Notes under the pieces: generated by a model
Databases searched by the model: none
What the model saw: the letters and a program-made list of their open reading frames with translations, nothing else
Told to the model about the DNA's origin: nothing
Origin: Sphingobacterium corticibacter
Lineage (GTDB): Bacteria > Bacteroidota > Bacteroidia > Sphingobacteriales > Sphingobacteriaceae
Assembly: GCF_003076635.1 (NCBI RefSeq)
Contig: NZ_QDKG01000005.1
Location: 1 to 64,000 of the forward strand
Direction: 5' to 3'
Length of the DNA stretch: 64,000 bases
Shown here: one piece after another, positions 16,669 to 27,601 of the stretch
Numbering within the stretch: the first letter of the stretch is position 1
How the letters are laid out: every line of letters begins with the position of its first letter
Translations under genes and position numbers: made by a program

Positions 16669-17982
16669 TTAAAATAAACGGTGATGTAAAGAACGTAGCG
16701 CTTCGGTCTTGTGCTCGGTATCTAATAAGACAGATACGTTAAAATCTGATCCACCATAAGATACCATACGCACAGGCAAGTGTTTTACTGCTTCGAGCAC
16801 TCTTCCTACGTAACCATGCGCGTTGGAACTGAAATCACCTACTACGCAAACGATGGTTTGCTCACGATCTACCGATACAGAGCCGAAGTCCTCTACTTCT
16901 TTGATGATATCTTCTAGATTGGTCGTATCATCGATGGTGAGCGACACAGCTACTTCAGAAGTCGTAATCATGTCGATAGGCGTTTTATATCGCTCAAAGA
17001 TTTCAAAAATACGACGTAAGAAACCGTAGGCCAATAGCATACGCGATGACTGAATATGAATCGCTGTAATGCCATCTTTGGCTGCTACCGCACGAATCAC
17101 GCCTTTTTGCGCGCCTTCTTTACTAATTAATGTACCTGGAGCTTGCGGATCCATGGTGTTTAATAAACGTACCGGTACATTGTAACGCTGTGCTGGAAAT
17201 ACACTTTGTGGGTGCAAAATCTTCGCCCCGAAATATGCCAACTCGGCCGCTTCGTCAAAACTTAAATGACGAATCGGTGTGGTACTATGTACTACACGCG
17301 GATCATTATTGTGCATACCGTCGATATCCGTCCAGATTTGCACTTCTTCAGCGCGAATGGCCGAGCCAATTAGTGAAGCGGTATAATCTGATCCACCACG
17401 GCGCAAATTATCAATCTCGCCAAATGAATTGCGACAGATAAATCCTTGGGTAATAAACAAAGTGTTGTCTGGATGCTGACTCAGAATTGCGCCCAATTTC
17501 TCCGCGGTAAACTCGATCATCGGCTCATTGTCTTCATCAATTTTCATGAAGTCTAATGCAGGAAGCAATACCGAAGCAATGCCCAATTCTTCCAGATAAT
17601 AATGCCACAGGGTGGTCGATAACAATTCGCCTTGGGCCAAAATAATCTTCTCCTCCGATGGTGTAAACAAATCGCTGGCAAAAGATGAAATACTTTCGAA
17701 ATGATGATCGATCAAATCCTTACCCTTCTTATAGCCTTCCTCGGTAGCGAAAAGCTCCTTAATCAGTTCCTCGTACTTATCCTTATGCTTCTTTATCAGC
17801 TGTTTGGCTTCCTCTGTCTTTGCCCCAGCAAAAGCTTGTGCAATTTCTACCAATGCGTTGGTCGTGCCCGAAACGGCCGACAACACTACAATCTGACGTT
17901 CCGCAGGTGCTACAATTTCGAGCAACCCTTGAATACGCGCCGCACTCCCTACCGAAGTGCCACCGAATTTTAGAATTTTCAT
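16669..17982 (-). CDS. lysC: Aspartate kinase
   Basis: Aspartate kinase phosphorylates aspartate at the entry to the lysine, threonine and methionine pathways. The 437-residue protein begins with the hallmark MKILKFGGTSVG, has the kinase segment RRGGSDYTASLIG, and ends in tandem ACT domains (from about residue 300) that usually bind lysine or threonine for feedback control. It is monofunctional: no homoserine dehydrogenase domain is present. It lies upstream of lysA in the same direction and about 120 bp downstream of serA. Confidence 0.95.
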   Translation of the reverse strand: MKILKFGGTSVGSAARIQGLLEIVAPAERQIVVLSAVSGTTNALVEIAQAFAGAKTEEAKQLIKKHKDKYEELIKELFATEEGYKKGKDLIDHHFESISSFASDLFTPSEEKIILAQGELLSTTLWHYYLEELGIASVLLPALDFMKIDEDNEPMIEFTAEKLGAILSQHPDNTLFITQGFICRNSFGEIDNLRRGGSDYTASLIGSAIRAEEVQIWTDIDGMHNNDPRVVHSTTPIRHLSFDEAAELAYFGAKILHPQSVFPAQRYNVPVRLLNTMDPQAPGTLISKEGAQKGVIRAVAAKDGITAIHIQSSRMLLAYGFLRRIFEIFERYKTPIDMITTSEVAVSLTIDDTTNLEDIIKEVEDFGSVSVDREQTIVCVVGDFSSNAHGYVGRVLEAVKHLPVRMVSYGGSDFNVSVLLDTEHKTEALRSLHHRLF

Positions 17983-18100
17983 TAGAATATATACTTATTA
18001 TGGATACTAATTAACGTACACTTGCGTGCTGCATCACTGCGCACGCAAGCGTAAATTGGGTGAAGATAGCACTTTAAAGGCTACTTCAATCGTTTTATGA

Positions 18101-19048
18101 TTATTTCTTGAGATTTTCGATCAGCAAATTAGCGAGTTCTTCGCCAATGCGCTCTTGCGCTTCGTTGGTCGCCGCACCAATATGCGGTGTCAACGAGATC
18201 TTCGGATGCTGTAGCAATTCTACACGTGGCGTAGGTTCGCTATCGTACACATCTAAGCCAGCAAAAGACACTTTACCTGAATTCAATGCGTCTACTAAAG
18301 CCAACTCATCAATCACGCCACCGCGTGATGCATTGACAATACCCACACCATCTTTCACTTTGGTAAATTCTTCTGCACCTAACACCGCTTTATCTGTAAA
18401 TGGTACGTGCAATGAAATGAAATCTGCTACAGGCAAAAGCTCCTCAAAGGAAAGTTGCTTCACCGGTACTTCGACCTCAATATTACCAGATAGAGACAAT
18501 GGCAAAGACAATGGTCCTTCGAAAAGGTCAGAATAGACTACATCCATTCCCAAACCCAAAGCGACCTTCGCCGTTTCGCGACCGATACGACCAAAACCGA
18601 CTACGCCTAGGGTTTTGCCTTTTAGCTCCACACCTTTTGCATAGGCTTTCTTCAGACCACCGAATTTGGTATTGCCTTCTACCGGCATTTTGCGGTTGGA
18701 ATCGTACAAAAAGCGTACGCCATTCAAGAAGTGTGCAAAAACCAATTCTGCTACGGAGTGCGAAGAAGCTGCTGGTGTATTGATGACGATGACGCCTTTA
18801 GATTGGGCATAATCCACGTCTATATTATCCATACCGACACCACCGCGTCCAATTACTTTTAGGTTCGGACAAGCGTCAATCAATTCCTGACGAACTAATG
18901 TGGCACTACGCACAGTAATTGCATCGTATGCTTGTAGTTTTTCTGCTAATTCAGCCTGTGGTATATGTACGGTATCTACGGTAAATCCTGCCTCTTCCAA
19001 CAAACGTTGTCCGATTGGATCTATACCGTCATTTGCTAATATTCTCAT
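18101..19048 (-). CDS. serA: D-3-phosphoglycerate dehydrogenase, short form
   Basis: SerA oxidises 3-phosphoglycerate to start serine synthesis. The 315-residue protein contains the NAD-binding motif GVVGFGRIGRETA, NASRGGVIDE with the catalytic arginine nearby, and the C-terminal catalytic HIGA. The length corresponds to the short form, which lacks the C-terminal ACT regulatory domain of the E. coli type. It is 26 bp downstream of serC and clearly in the same transcript. Confidence 0.95.
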   Translation of the reverse strand: MRILANDGIDPIGQRLLEEAGFTVDTVHIPQAELAEKLQAYDAITVRSATLVRQELIDACPNLKVIGRGGVGMDNIDVDYAQSKGVIVINTPAASSHSVAELVFAHFLNGVRFLYDSNRKMPVEGNTKFGGLKKAYAKGVELKGKTLGVVGFGRIGRETAKVALGLGMDVVYSDLFEGPLSLPLSLSGNIEVEVPVKQLSFEELLPVADFISLHVPFTDKAVLGAEEFTKVKDGVGIVNASRGGVIDELALVDALNSGKVSFAGLDVYDSEPTPRVELLQHPKISLTPHIGAATNEAQERIGEELANLLIENLKK

Positions 19049-19074
19049 GTTTAAATAAATACTAATAGTAAAAC

Positions 19075-20142
19075 TTAATTATGCGCTTCTTCAAACTCAC
19101 GCATCAAATCCGTCAAGGCATTGATAGATGATATACCTAATGCATTGTAGATCGACGCCCGGAAACCACCAACCGAACGGTGTCCTTTTAGGCCGACCAT
19201 GCCACGCTCTTTGGCTAGCGCCAAAAACTCCTCTTCTAATGCTGGGTTGGTCATCACGAAAGTCACATTCATGCGTGAACGGTCTTCTACCTCTGCCGTA
19301 CCACGGAAGAAAGGATTGCGATCAATCTCTTCGTACAATTGACGAGCTTTGATGATATTTTCTTGTTCCATCACGCTCACCCCACCTTTGGCTTTCAACC
19401 AACGTAGGTTCAAAACAGACACGTATATAGAGAATACCGGTGGGGTATTGTACATGGAATCTGCTTTAGCATGCTGCTGATAGTCAAAAATCGAAGGAAT
19501 GGTGCGGCCAGTTTTCCCGAGCAACTCATCTTTCACTACGACTAAGGTAACGCCAGCAGGACCCATGTTTTTCTGTGCACCGGCATAGATCAATCCATGA
19601 TCAGCGACATTTACCACGCGGCTAAAAATATCCGAGGACATATCCGACACCAAGGGTACATCTGCCTGCGGTAAATCAAAGATCTCTGTACCGAAAATGG
19701 TATTATTAGAGGTATAATGTAAGTATGCGGCATCTGCTGGCACAGCATACGATTTAGGTATGTAACTATAATTACGATCTGAAGAAGACGCTACCACATC
19801 GATCGCTCCGAAGTTTTTTGCTTCTTTAAGCGCTTTGGACGACCAAGTACCTGTATCAAGGTAAGCCGCGCGACCGTAGGTAGGAAGCAGGTTAAAAGGT
19901 ACCATGGCAAATTGTTGGCTAGCACCTCCCTGCAGAAACAGAATGCTATATCCTGCTGGCACTTCTAATAGCTCGCGAACCAGACTTTCTGCTTCAGCGA
20001 TCACTGCTTCGAACTCCTTCGAACGGTGCGAAATCTCCAAAATAGACAAACCTGTTCCGTTAAAATCTAAAACTGCCTGCGAAGCTTCCGCAAAGACATC
20101 CTTTGGTAAGATACAAGGTCCGGCACCGAAATTATGTTTCAT
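19075..20142 (-). CDS. serC: Phosphoserine aminotransferase
   Basis: SerC transaminates 3-phosphohydroxypyruvate, the second step of serine synthesis. The 355-residue protein starts with HNFGAGPCILP and has LQGGASQQFAMVP and the PLP-binding lysine in YAGAQKNMGPAG (K191), all typical of the family. It is the first gene of the serC-serA run, followed by lysC and lysA. A good Bacteroidota promoter lies about 50 bp upstream. Confidence 0.97.
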   Translation of the reverse strand: MKHNFGAGPCILPKDVFAEASQAVLDFNGTGLSILEISHRSKEFEAVIAEAESLVRELLEVPAGYSILFLQGGASQQFAMVPFNLLPTYGRAAYLDTGTWSSKALKEAKNFGAIDVVASSSDRNYSYIPKSYAVPADAAYLHYTSNNTIFGTEIFDLPQADVPLVSDMSSDIFSRVVNVADHGLIYAGAQKNMGPAGVTLVVVKDELLGKTGRTIPSIFDYQQHAKADSMYNTPPVFSIYVSVLNLRWLKAKGGVSVMEQENIIKARQLYEEIDRNPFFRGTAEVEDRSRMNVTFVMTNPALEEEFLALAKERGMVGLKGHRSVGGFRASIYNALGISSINALTDLMREFEEAHN

Positions 20143-20466
20143 ATGCTTATAATGCTTAATTGTATGGATAACGTGAATTAAAATTAATGCGACAAATGTA
20201 CTAGATTTATAATTGAGTTCACAACAGAATTTTGATTATAGTTTATATTTTACAAAAAAATTACTCATTCATTGAAAATGAATCAATTAATTAGACGATT
20301 TATTAATAATAATACATTCAAAAGGGAAATTATTCATTAGCATTTATAAACAGGCATAATTTGAGGGGGTATTTATTCATAGGATAGCAAAAAAAATCCG
20401 TATCTTCGCACGATTGCGCCCACACTATTTAGAGCGTTAATATTAGTTAGTATGTAACCCAATAAT
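20143..20466. other. Divergent serC-gyrA intergenic region
   Basis: The stretch is 324 bp and AT-rich, with no open frame of interest. It holds the serC promoter (20193-20224, minus strand). Towards gyrA it holds a -7-like TATCTTCG at 20401-20408, though no convincing -33 element stands in front of that. Confidence 0.6.
20193..20224 (-). promoter_or_regulatory. serC operon promoter
   Basis: On the minus strand, TTG (20222-20224) is followed by 21 bases and then TACATTTG (20193-20200). This fits the Bacteroidota TTG-N19-21-TAnnTTTG promoter. The start of transcription would be near 20188, giving a leader of roughly 45 bases before the serC ATG. Confidence 0.65.
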
Positions 20467-23058
20467 ATGGCTGAAGAAACAGAAAACGAAAATAATTTAG
20501 TACCTGCTAACGACAGGATCATCCCCATAAATATTGAGGATCAGATGAAATCAGCGTACATCGATTATTCGATGTCGGTGATTGTATCCCGTGCATTGCC
20601 CGATGCTAGAGACGGATTGAAACCCGTTCACCGTCGTGTGTTGTATGGCATGCTAGACTTGGGCGTTACCAGCAGTAAGCCGTACAAGAAATCAGCGCGT
20701 ATCGTTGGTGATGTATTAGGTAAATATCACCCGCATGGTGATACCTCGGTATATGATGCGATGGTACGTATGGCGCAATTTTGGTCTTTGCGTTATCCGA
20801 TGGTCGACGGACAAGGTAACTACGGATCTATCGATGGTGATCCACCAGCAGCGATGCGTTATACAGAAGCGCGCTTACGGAAGATTGCCGAAGAGATGCT
20901 TTCTGACATCAACAAAGACACGGTTGATTTCCAACTAAACTTTGACGACTCGTTGCAAGAGCCTACGGTATTACCTACACGTATTCCAAATCTTTTGGTC
21001 AATGGTGCTTCGGGTATTGCAGTTGGTATGGCTACAAATATGGCGCCGCACAACCTTACAGAAGTGCTAAACGGTACGGTGGCTTATATCGACAACCGAG
21101 ACATTGAAATCAGCGAGTTGATGCAACATATCAAAGCGCCTGACTTCCCTACCGGCGGATTGATTTACGGCTATACTGGCGTAAAGGATGCCTTTGAAAC
21201 GGGCCGTGGACGTATTGTGATGCGTGCTGTTGCAGAGATTGAAGCAACCAAGACAGGTAAAGAGATTATCGTAGTTACGGAGATCCCATATCAGGTCAAC
21301 AAATCCGATATGATCAAGCGGACAGTAGACCTGATCAATGAAAAGAAATTAGAAGGTATCTCGGAGATTCGTGACGAGTCTACGAAAGATATCCGCATTA
21401 TATACGAAGTAAAACGTGATGCCAATGCAAACGTCGTATTGAACAATTTGTTTAAATATACGTCTTTGCAAACATCTTTCTCCGTCAATAACATCGCCCT
21501 TGTAAAAGGCCGTCCGGTATTGATGAATCTGAAAGACATGATTCACGAATTTGTGGAGCACCGCCATGACGTGGTGGTACGCCGTACCAAATTCGAATTG
21601 GCAGAAGCGGAAAAACGTGCCCATATCTTAGAAGGATATTTGATCGCGCTAGATCACTTGGATGAAGTGATCAAATTGATTCGTGCTTCGGATACACCAG
21701 AAGATGCGCGCGTCGGTTTGATGGAGAAATTTGGCTTATCCGACCTACAAGCGAGAGCAATCTTGGATATGACCTTGCGCCGTCTGACAGGACTAGAACG
21801 CGACAAGATCAAAGAGGAATATGCCGAGTTGATGAAAACGATCGAATATTTGAAGCAAGTATTGGCAGACGAAGGTCTGCGCATGACGATCATCAAAGAC
21901 GAGATCATTGAGATCCGTGACAAATATGGCGACGAACGTCGTTCTGCGATTGTGCATTCTGCAGAAGATATGCGCATGGAAGATTTCATCGACGATGAAG
22001 AGATCGTCATCACGATTTCGCACAATAGCTACGTAAAACGTACGCCGTTGTCGGAATACCGTCGTCAAAGCCGTGGTGGTCGTGGTTCTAAAGGATCCAG
22101 CACACGCGAAGAAGATTTCACCGAGCACATTATTACGGCTTCGGCGCATAATTACTTGTTACTATTTACCGAAGCTGGACGCTGTTTCTGGCTACGTGCA
22201 TTCGAAATACCAGAAGGTTCGAGAACCTCGAAAGGTCGCGCGTTGCAAAATATCATCAACGTACCAAAAGACGAGAAGATCAAGGCATTCATCAAAGTCA
22301 AAAACCTGAAAGATCAGGATTACTTGGAGAACAACTTCATCATCATGTGTACGAAGAAAGGTACGATCAAGAAAACGTCTTTGGAGGCCTACTCTCGTCC
22401 TCGTGCTAATGGTATCAATGCCATCAACATCAACGAAGGAGATCAATTGATCGAAGCGAACTTGACCAATGGTAACAGCGAAATCGTCATGGCATTGCGC
22501 TCAGGTCGTGCGATCCGCTTCAACGAATCGACTGTACGACCAATGGGTAGAACCGCTACAGGTGTACGTGGTGTACGCTTAGCACATGATAACGACGAAG
22601 TTGTTGGCATGATTAGTGTTGATAATAGCGAAGAATCGACCATCTTGGTAGTCTCTGAAAAAGGATACGGTAAACGTACTGATGTAGAGGATTACCGCGT
22701 AACGAATCGTGGCGGTAAAGGGGTAAAAACCTTGAACGTAACGGAGAAAACCGGAGAACTTGTCGCGATCAAAGATGTAAACGATCAGGATGATTTGATG
22801 ATCATCAACAAATCGGGCATCGTGATACGCATTGGTGTAGATACACTTCGTGTGATGGGTAGAGCTACACAAGGCGTGAAATTGATCCGCTTAAATGAGA
22901 ACGACGAAATTGCTTCGATTACCAAAGTAGCTCGTGAAGAGGAACTGGAAGAGGGCGAAGAGCTTGGCGAAGGATTCGTAGCAGATCAGGATGGTGTAGC
23001 AACTCCAGACAATGAAGATAATGCTGTTTCAGACGAAAATGATGAAGAAAGCGAATAA
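20467..23058 (+). CDS. gyrA: DNA gyrase subunit A
   Basis: GyrA is the DNA breakage-reunion subunit of the type II topoisomerase that introduces negative supercoils. The 863-residue protein contains the catalytic tyrosine in [10 protein letters not shown] (Y132), the quinolone-determining segment [14 protein letters not shown] (91-104), and a C-terminal beta-pinwheel beginning after the GyrA box [10 protein letters not shown]. Its tail is strongly acidic. The position equivalent to E. coli S83 is threonine and the D87 equivalent is aspartate. The next gene begins inside its last codons. Confidence 0.98.
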   Translation: MAEETENENNLVPANDRIIPINIEDQMKSAYIDYSMSVIVSRALPDARDGLKPVHRRVLYGMLDLGVTSSKPYKKSARIVGDVLGKYHPHGDTSVYDAMVRMAQFWSLRYPMVDGQGNYGSIDGDPPAAMRYTEARLRKIAEEMLSDINKDTVDFQLNFDDSLQEPTVLPTRIPNLLVNGASGIAVGMATNMAPHNLTEVLNGTVAYIDNRDIEISELMQHIKAPDFPTGGLIYGYTGVKDAFETGRGRIVMRAVAEIEATKTGKEIIVVTEIPYQVNKSDMIKRTVDLINEKKLEGISEIRDESTKDIRIIYEVKRDANANVVLNNLFKYTSLQTSFSVNNIALVKGRPVLMNLKDMIHEFVEHRHDVVVRRTKFELAEAEKRAHILEGYLIALDHLDEVIKLIRASDTPEDARVGLMEKFGLSDLQARAILDMTLRRLTGLERDKIKEEYAELMKTIEYLKQVLADEGLRMTIIKDEIIEIRDKYGDERRSAIVHSAEDMRMEDFIDDEEIVITISHNSYVKRTPLSEYRRQSRGGRGSKGSSTREEDFTEHIITASAHNYLLLFTEAGRCFWLRAFEIPEGSRTSKGRALQNIINVPKDEKIKAFIKVKNLKDQDYLENNFIIMCTKKGTIKKTSLEAYSRPRANGINAININEGDQLIEANLTNGNSEIVMALRSGRAIRFNESTVRPMGRTATGVRGVRLAHDNDEVVGMISVDNSEESTILVVSEKGYGKRTDVEDYRVTNRGGKGVKTLNVTEKTGELVAIKDVNDQDDLMIINKSGIVIRIGVDTLRVMGRATQGVKLIRLNENDEIASITKVAREEELEEGEELGEGFVADQDGVATPDNEDNAVSDENDEESE

Positions 23059-24157
23059 CATCAGCAAATGCATACTCACCTTTGGCTTAGCCATTGGTGG
23101 GTTATCTGCTTTTGGGCAGTCTGCTGTCAAAGAAGCGACCAATAATTTCGCTTTGTACACGCAAACTGGCGAGCTCAAACATTTGGAAAATGCCAAAAAA
23201 TTTATTGATGGCGTATACAAAACTAGAAGAGACTCTTCTAACACGCGTATTAATTTGACGCGGGTGATGATTTACAGTTCTATCGCCTATGCGGATTCTA
23301 CACGTAAGATAAAGACGGAAAGGGATCCCATTGATCTGACCCTCGCTACCCTAGCGCGCTTAAGTGATCGCGAAAAGAATACACGGGAAAGTGAAATGGC
23401 CTATGTAACGCAGAATCTTGCGGCTGCATATACCTACAAGGCAAATCAGGCACTGCAAGCTCAGGAGTACGATTTGGCCTACAATAATTTTTTACGCGTT
23501 AAAGAATTACAGCCCAAAAACGAAGATATCATCTACAATTTAGGATTGTTGGCGAATCAGACTAATCGGATCGACGATGCCATTGCATACTATCAGCAGG
23601 CTATCACACTTTCTTCGCGACAGCCCATCCAATATTTGGAATTGGCTCGGATATATGAAAAGAATAATCAACCAACAGAGCGTCGCAAAATACTGGAAAA
23701 AGGAAGTGCCAACTATCCTAATAACAAGGAAATCTTGTTTAAGCTCATTGAAACGTATTCTCAGCAAGGGAACTATAATGCTATTGTCCCAATTGCCGAG
23801 CATGCCGTGAAAATGGAACCAGAAAATGTGGATCTGAACTACTTGGCTGGATTCTCGTTCGAAAATGTCGGTAATATCGACAAGGCGAAGCAATTTTATG
23901 AGCGTACGGTACAATTGAATGATAATAATTATGAGGCAAATTTGGCTTTAGGATTACTGTATCTACAGCAGTTTATGGAGAACCCAGATGATCAAGAAGC
24001 ACAGTATAATGCGCAGAATTATCTTTTGAAAGCCAATGAGATACGACCTCACGAAGTCAATGCCTTGCGTTCGCTAGCAATGTACTATGAAAATGCCGAG
24101 GATGATATGCAACTAGACCGCGTAAACCTCCTGCTGAATAGATTGCAAAACTACTAG
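23042..24157 (+). CDS. Secreted tetratricopeptide repeat protein
   Basis: From the ATG at 23042 the 371-residue product begins with a signal peptide ([20 protein letters not shown], then SAFGQ). At least four TPR units follow between about residues 130 and 340, for example [20 protein letters not shown] and [22 protein letters not shown] arrays serve as protein-binding scaffolds; the partner is unknown. The start lies inside the 3' end of gyrA in another frame, so the two are probably translationally coupled. ATGs at 23012 and 23039 are alternatives but give a worse signal peptide. Confidence 0.8.
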   Translation: MKKANNISKCILTFGLAIGGLSAFGQSAVKEATNNFALYTQTGELKHLENAKKFIDGVYKTRRDSSNTRINLTRVMIYSSIAYADSTRKIKTERDPIDLTLATLARLSDREKNTRESEMAYVTQNLAAAYTYKANQALQAQEYDLAYNNFLRVKELQPKNEDIIYNLGLLANQTNRIDDAIAYYQQAITLSSRQPIQYLELARIYEKNNQPTERRKILEKGSANYPNNKEILFKLIETYSQQGNYNAIVPIAEHAVKMEPENVDLNYLAGFSFENVGNIDKAKQFYERTVQLNDNNYEANLALGLLYLQQFMENPDDQEAQYNAQNYLLKANEIRPHEVNALRSLAMYYENAEDDMQLDRVNLLLNRLQNY

Positions 24158-24227
24158 GCACGTTCTTTGTTATCCTAGCATCATAGAATTGAACACTTGA
24201 AGAACATTAAACAAACAAAAGCGTAAT

Positions 24228-25400
24228 ATGAATATCAAGAAAAGTCTAATAATAACTGGAGTCTTAGCGATTTCGATGAGTACAGTCTTCGCACAAAGCG
24301 GTAATCTTAGAAAAGCGAAATCTGCCTATACTAAATATGAAGAGTTGGGAGGAGCGGAAGCAGGTGAGCTTTCTGCAAAAATGTTGAAAGACGGTATTGC
24401 CCCGATCGAGGAAGCTATTGCACACGAGAAAACAAAGGATAATCCAGAAACTTGGACCGTGTATTCTTTGATCTATTCTAACTTGGCATTTGCAGAAAAA
24501 AATGGTGAATATGCTGACAAAGCCATCACTGGTTTAGCAAAAGCGACTGAATTGGATGCAGACAAAAAGAATGAAGAAAACATCAACGCTGTAAAAGTTA
24601 ACCTTCGCAACTTCTACCAAACAACAGGTTACGAAGAGTGGAAAGTAGAGAATTATAAAGGTGCAGCAGAAGAGTTTGATAAAGGTTTGGCTTTGATGCC
24701 AGGTGATACTACGTTGATTTACTTTGGTGCATTGGCAGCAATCCAAACACAGGATTACCCAACAGCGATCAAAAAGTATGAAGCGTTGCTTCCACACGAA
24801 GATCACTCCGAATATAGAATGATCAGAGCAGATTTGCCAAAATTATACTTATCGACTGGTGATACCACAAAAGCGTTGGAGTATGCTGATGCAGCTGCAA
24901 AAGCTTTCCCAGAGGATAATGATATCGTGATGCAAAACATCGAATTGAACCTGATCACAGGCAACGAGGAAAAAATCATTTCAGGTATTGAGAGTCAATT
25001 AGCGCGCGATGCAGGTAACAAAACATTACACTACTATTTAGGTACAGCCTACGCATCGAATGATAACGATGAGAAAGCTTTGGCATCTTACAAAAAAGCG
25101 TTAGAGATTGATCCTGATTATGTAGAAGCTAACTTGAACACAGCGGCAATCATCATGAACATGGCAAATCAAGCGCTAATGGATCTTAACGGAGACAAAT
25201 CGGTATCTGATGCGGACTACAATACTCGTGTAGAAACAATCAAAGCGGATATGGGTAAAGCAGTTCCTTATTTGGAGAAAGCGCTAAGCAAAGATCCAAA
25301 TAACACGAACGCGTTGAGTAACTTGAAAAGCTATTATAACTTCATCCAAGATGAAGATAAAGCAAATGAGATTCAAGCTAAGTTAGAAGCTGCTCGCTAA
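24228..25400 (+). CDS. Secreted TPR protein, intact copy
   Basis: The 390-residue protein starts with a signal peptide (MNIKKSLIITGVLAISMSTV, cleavage likely after VFAQ). TPR units follow, clearest at ALASYKKALEIDPDYVEANL (about 284-303) and YLEKALSKDPNNTNALSNLK. It probably works in the periplasm or on the outer membrane as a scaffold. It follows the previous TPR gene by 70 bp and ends at a strong terminator. Its last 100 codons and the terminator are duplicated at 27620-28018. Confidence 0.8.
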   Translation: MNIKKSLIITGVLAISMSTVFAQSGNLRKAKSAYTKYEELGGAEAGELSAKMLKDGIAPIEEAIAHEKTKDNPETWTVYSLIYSNLAFAEKNGEYADKAITGLAKATELDADKKNEENINAVKVNLRNFYQTTGYEEWKVENYKGAAEEFDKGLALMPGDTTLIYFGALAAIQTQDYPTAIKKYEALLPHEDHSEYRMIRADLPKLYLSTGDTTKALEYADAAAKAFPEDNDIVMQNIELNLITGNEEKIISGIESQLARDAGNKTLHYYLGTAYASNDNDEKALASYKKALEIDPDYVEANLNTAAIIMNMANQALMDLNGDKSVSDADYNTRVETIKADMGKAVPYLEKALSKDPNNTNALSNLKSYYNFIQDEDKANEIQAKLEAAR

Positions 25401-25509
25401 TTTTAACAATAACATACCATCATCATCTTTGATGATGCAAATAGAAAGAGGTATTTACGATGTAAATACCTCTTTCTTTGTATATATATGGAATAAGGCA
25501 AATTGTTAG
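25107..25509 (+). repeat. Duplicated segment, copy A (TPR 3' end plus terminator)
   Basis: This segment corresponds to 27620-28018 with one 4-base gap after the terminator. The first roughly 60 bases differ at many synonymous third positions, whereas the remaining coding part differs at only about a dozen sites. Such a mosaic suggests partial gene conversion between copies. Confidence 0.85.
25443..25477 (+). terminator. Terminator of the intact TPR gene
   Basis: The arms AGAAAGAGGTATTTAC and GTAAATACCTCTTTCT form a 16-bp perfect stem around a 3-base loop, followed by TTTG. It lies about 40 bp after the stop codon and is repeated after the truncated second copy. Confidence 0.85.
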
Positions 25510-25626
25510 GATCTTATGCAAACTTAACGCACCTGAATTCGTTGTTTCTCGATAATTTAACTTCGGTATCTCCATAATCAGCTTCTGTACTGAACTAAGG
25601 CAATAATCACGAGTAACACTTGCAAA

Positions 25627-26178
25627 TTATTTGACACGCTCTAAAACAAAAGTCTTATCACTCGGAAGCAACTCTTTTGGAGGAAGGTCACCTTTAAAGG
25701 TAATATTCAGACGCTCCCTAGGTGTGATTTTAAGTATTAGTTTATTACCTTGCACAACAACTTCTATCTTTTCATAAAAATTCCTATTATCCTCTTGAAT
25801 CACAGATCCTGTTAACTTTGTGATATTTTTGCGAAAGTTCTTTGGAAAAAAGCTAAGATCAATTGTATACTTTTTATCGAGTGCTTTATGATTGCTATCG
25901 ACGAGACTTGAAGAAATCACTTTACCATCCTTTTTAATCTCATGATAACCAATCAAGTAATCTATATAAGCATTATCTAAAAATGGAATTTTTTGCAAAT
26001 ATCTCTCAGTCAGAGTTAGTGTTAATATGATTCCGTCCGTTTGACCACGCCAAGTGCCCTTATATTGATCCATTTCCGGGTAACGAAGAGTAGTATTCTC
26101 AAGAGGATGTAGATCTTGTTGTGAGAACGCACTTAAGCGAACTAGTATAAGAAATGTAAAAAGGATATATTTCATCAT
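25627..26178 (-). CDS. Secreted DUF6705-like protein
   Basis: The 183-residue protein has a signal peptide (MMKYILFTFLILVRLSAFSQ). The mature part starts with PEMDQYKGTWRGQTDGIILTL, continues with IDYLIGYHEIKKDG, and ends in beta-strands. This resembles the small secreted DUF6705 proteins of Bacteroidota, but the match is from memory of the pattern and the function is unknown. It is 30 bp downstream of the interrupted lipoprotein gene, probably in the same transcript. It lies within the segment between the two TPR copies. Confidence 0.6.
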   Translation of the reverse strand: MMKYILFTFLILVRLSAFSQQDLHPLENTTLRYPEMDQYKGTWRGQTDGIILTLTLTERYLQKIPFLDNAYIDYLIGYHEIKKDGKVISSSLVDSNHKALDKKYTIDLSFFPKNFRKNITKLTGSVIQEDNRNFYEKIEVVVQGNKLILKITPRERLNITFKGDLPPKELLPSDKTFVLERVK

Positions 26179-26208
26179 CTTTATTTGTTTTAAAATTGAT
26201 TATTTATT

Positions 26209-27408
26209 CTATTTATTACAAGGATCTATTGATACATTATTGTTTTTATCCAGCCCTAACCGATACCAATCATTTGCATCTTTATTGCCTCGGTATAATC
26301 TGAGACCAGTTTTATTTTGCTGTAGGAGTTGATTGATACTCTTTTCATTTGTGGAGATGCTATATTGAGCACCCAATGGATAAAGGGAAGCAATATCATT
26401 TAAAATATTATAATTACCTTTAATGGAGGAAGCCCAATTTTTAAACATGTCTACATTTTCAATTTTCAACATATATGTAGTGCCTGCATTAGTGAGAAGA
26501 ATACTGCTAAAAGCAGTAGGTTTTGACATATAGCCAGTATTATAAATAGCCGCCATGGCCGTAATGTCTGCCGGCGAAAAGATAGGAAACAGTCCACTAT
26601 AATGAGTATGTGCTAAGCCATCTATTGGACTGGAAATATTGAAATCAATGAACGGTGCATTTGGAAGGCCTTCAAATGCGGAAGACATACTTGAGTACAG
26701 TCCAGTTGTATAATTAATATTATAGGTAAAGCCTTTTTCAGTTCTTTTATTGGGATCATCAGCATGTGCGCGCAACATAAGTAACTGCGCTATAAGATTT
26801 TTATCAAACTGCATATTTCTTGCATGATCGCAATCATTGTTCGGATTCAACATTGTGGGAGGAACACCTGAAGGGGGGCCACCAGGAGACGGCGGTATCG
26901 GAATAATAATAGGAGGAGCTGGAGAAGTTGGCGGATTAATAGGTACCGGAGGTATGCCTATTGTCCCGCCACTCCAATGACAAAGATCACACGCACCAAT
27001 ACCCGTCATAACCCCAATTTTGTCCGTAATTGAGCTCTGTAGAGTTATTAAATGCCTGTACTTCTGACTTGGGTATAGGCTTAAAAAACCACTGTTATAT
27101 GCATTATTATAAATATGCGCAGAAAAAGTCGATCCCGAACCTACATTTTATCCATCATAAAGTTTGAATATATAAATTAAGGTATCATTCCGTTTTTTAA
27201 CATCAAAACTATCCCAGTTTACTTTATTATAAAAATCATTATAATGATCCAGCCCCTTAGTAAATGTTTCATAATCTTCTTTCAGATTAGCTACTGAATA
27301 AATAGCCTTTTCCGAAGTATATTTATCTATTTGGGAATCTTTTACACATCCGTACAGAAAAAGCAGTAAAAAAGGGCATGAAAGTAATTTTAAAATCCTA
27401 AACATCAT
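26209..27408 (-). pseudogene. JAMM-like lipoprotein gene with one nonsense codon
   Basis: From an ATG at 27408, a lipoprotein signal (LKLLSCPFLLLFLYGC) leads a frame that stops at TAA 27148-27150. The same frame then stays open through 46 codons to the ATG at 27009 and on to 26209, giving about 399 residues if the stop is read through or repaired. The C-terminal part has a proline-rich linker and then HTHYSGLFPIFSPAD, which resembles the HxHx7-8SxxD metal motif of JAMM peptidases. The downstream piece alone lacks a signal peptide. I read this as one gene broken by one substitution. Confidence 0.7.
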
Positions 27409-27601
27409 ATTTAAATTAATTTAGACTATTTAAAATTAAATAATTTTAATCAAAAAGAATAAAAATATTTTATTTAAATAATCTTAGAGATATCAACAGA
27501 AAGATGAATACATAAACAGGTAAGTTTAAAGTCCTATAGATCTTACGACGATGGATTAAAAGACCACGTAAAACTTTAGACAATTGTGTTGTCGTAATAG
27601 C

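Noticed and set aside
18021..18049. Hairpin CTTGCGTGC/GCACGCAAG between serA and lysC as a lysine riboswitch
   Set aside because: It is too short for a lysine riboswitch, there is no T-run on either strand, and no other conserved elements are seen. It may be a minor processing or termination structure.
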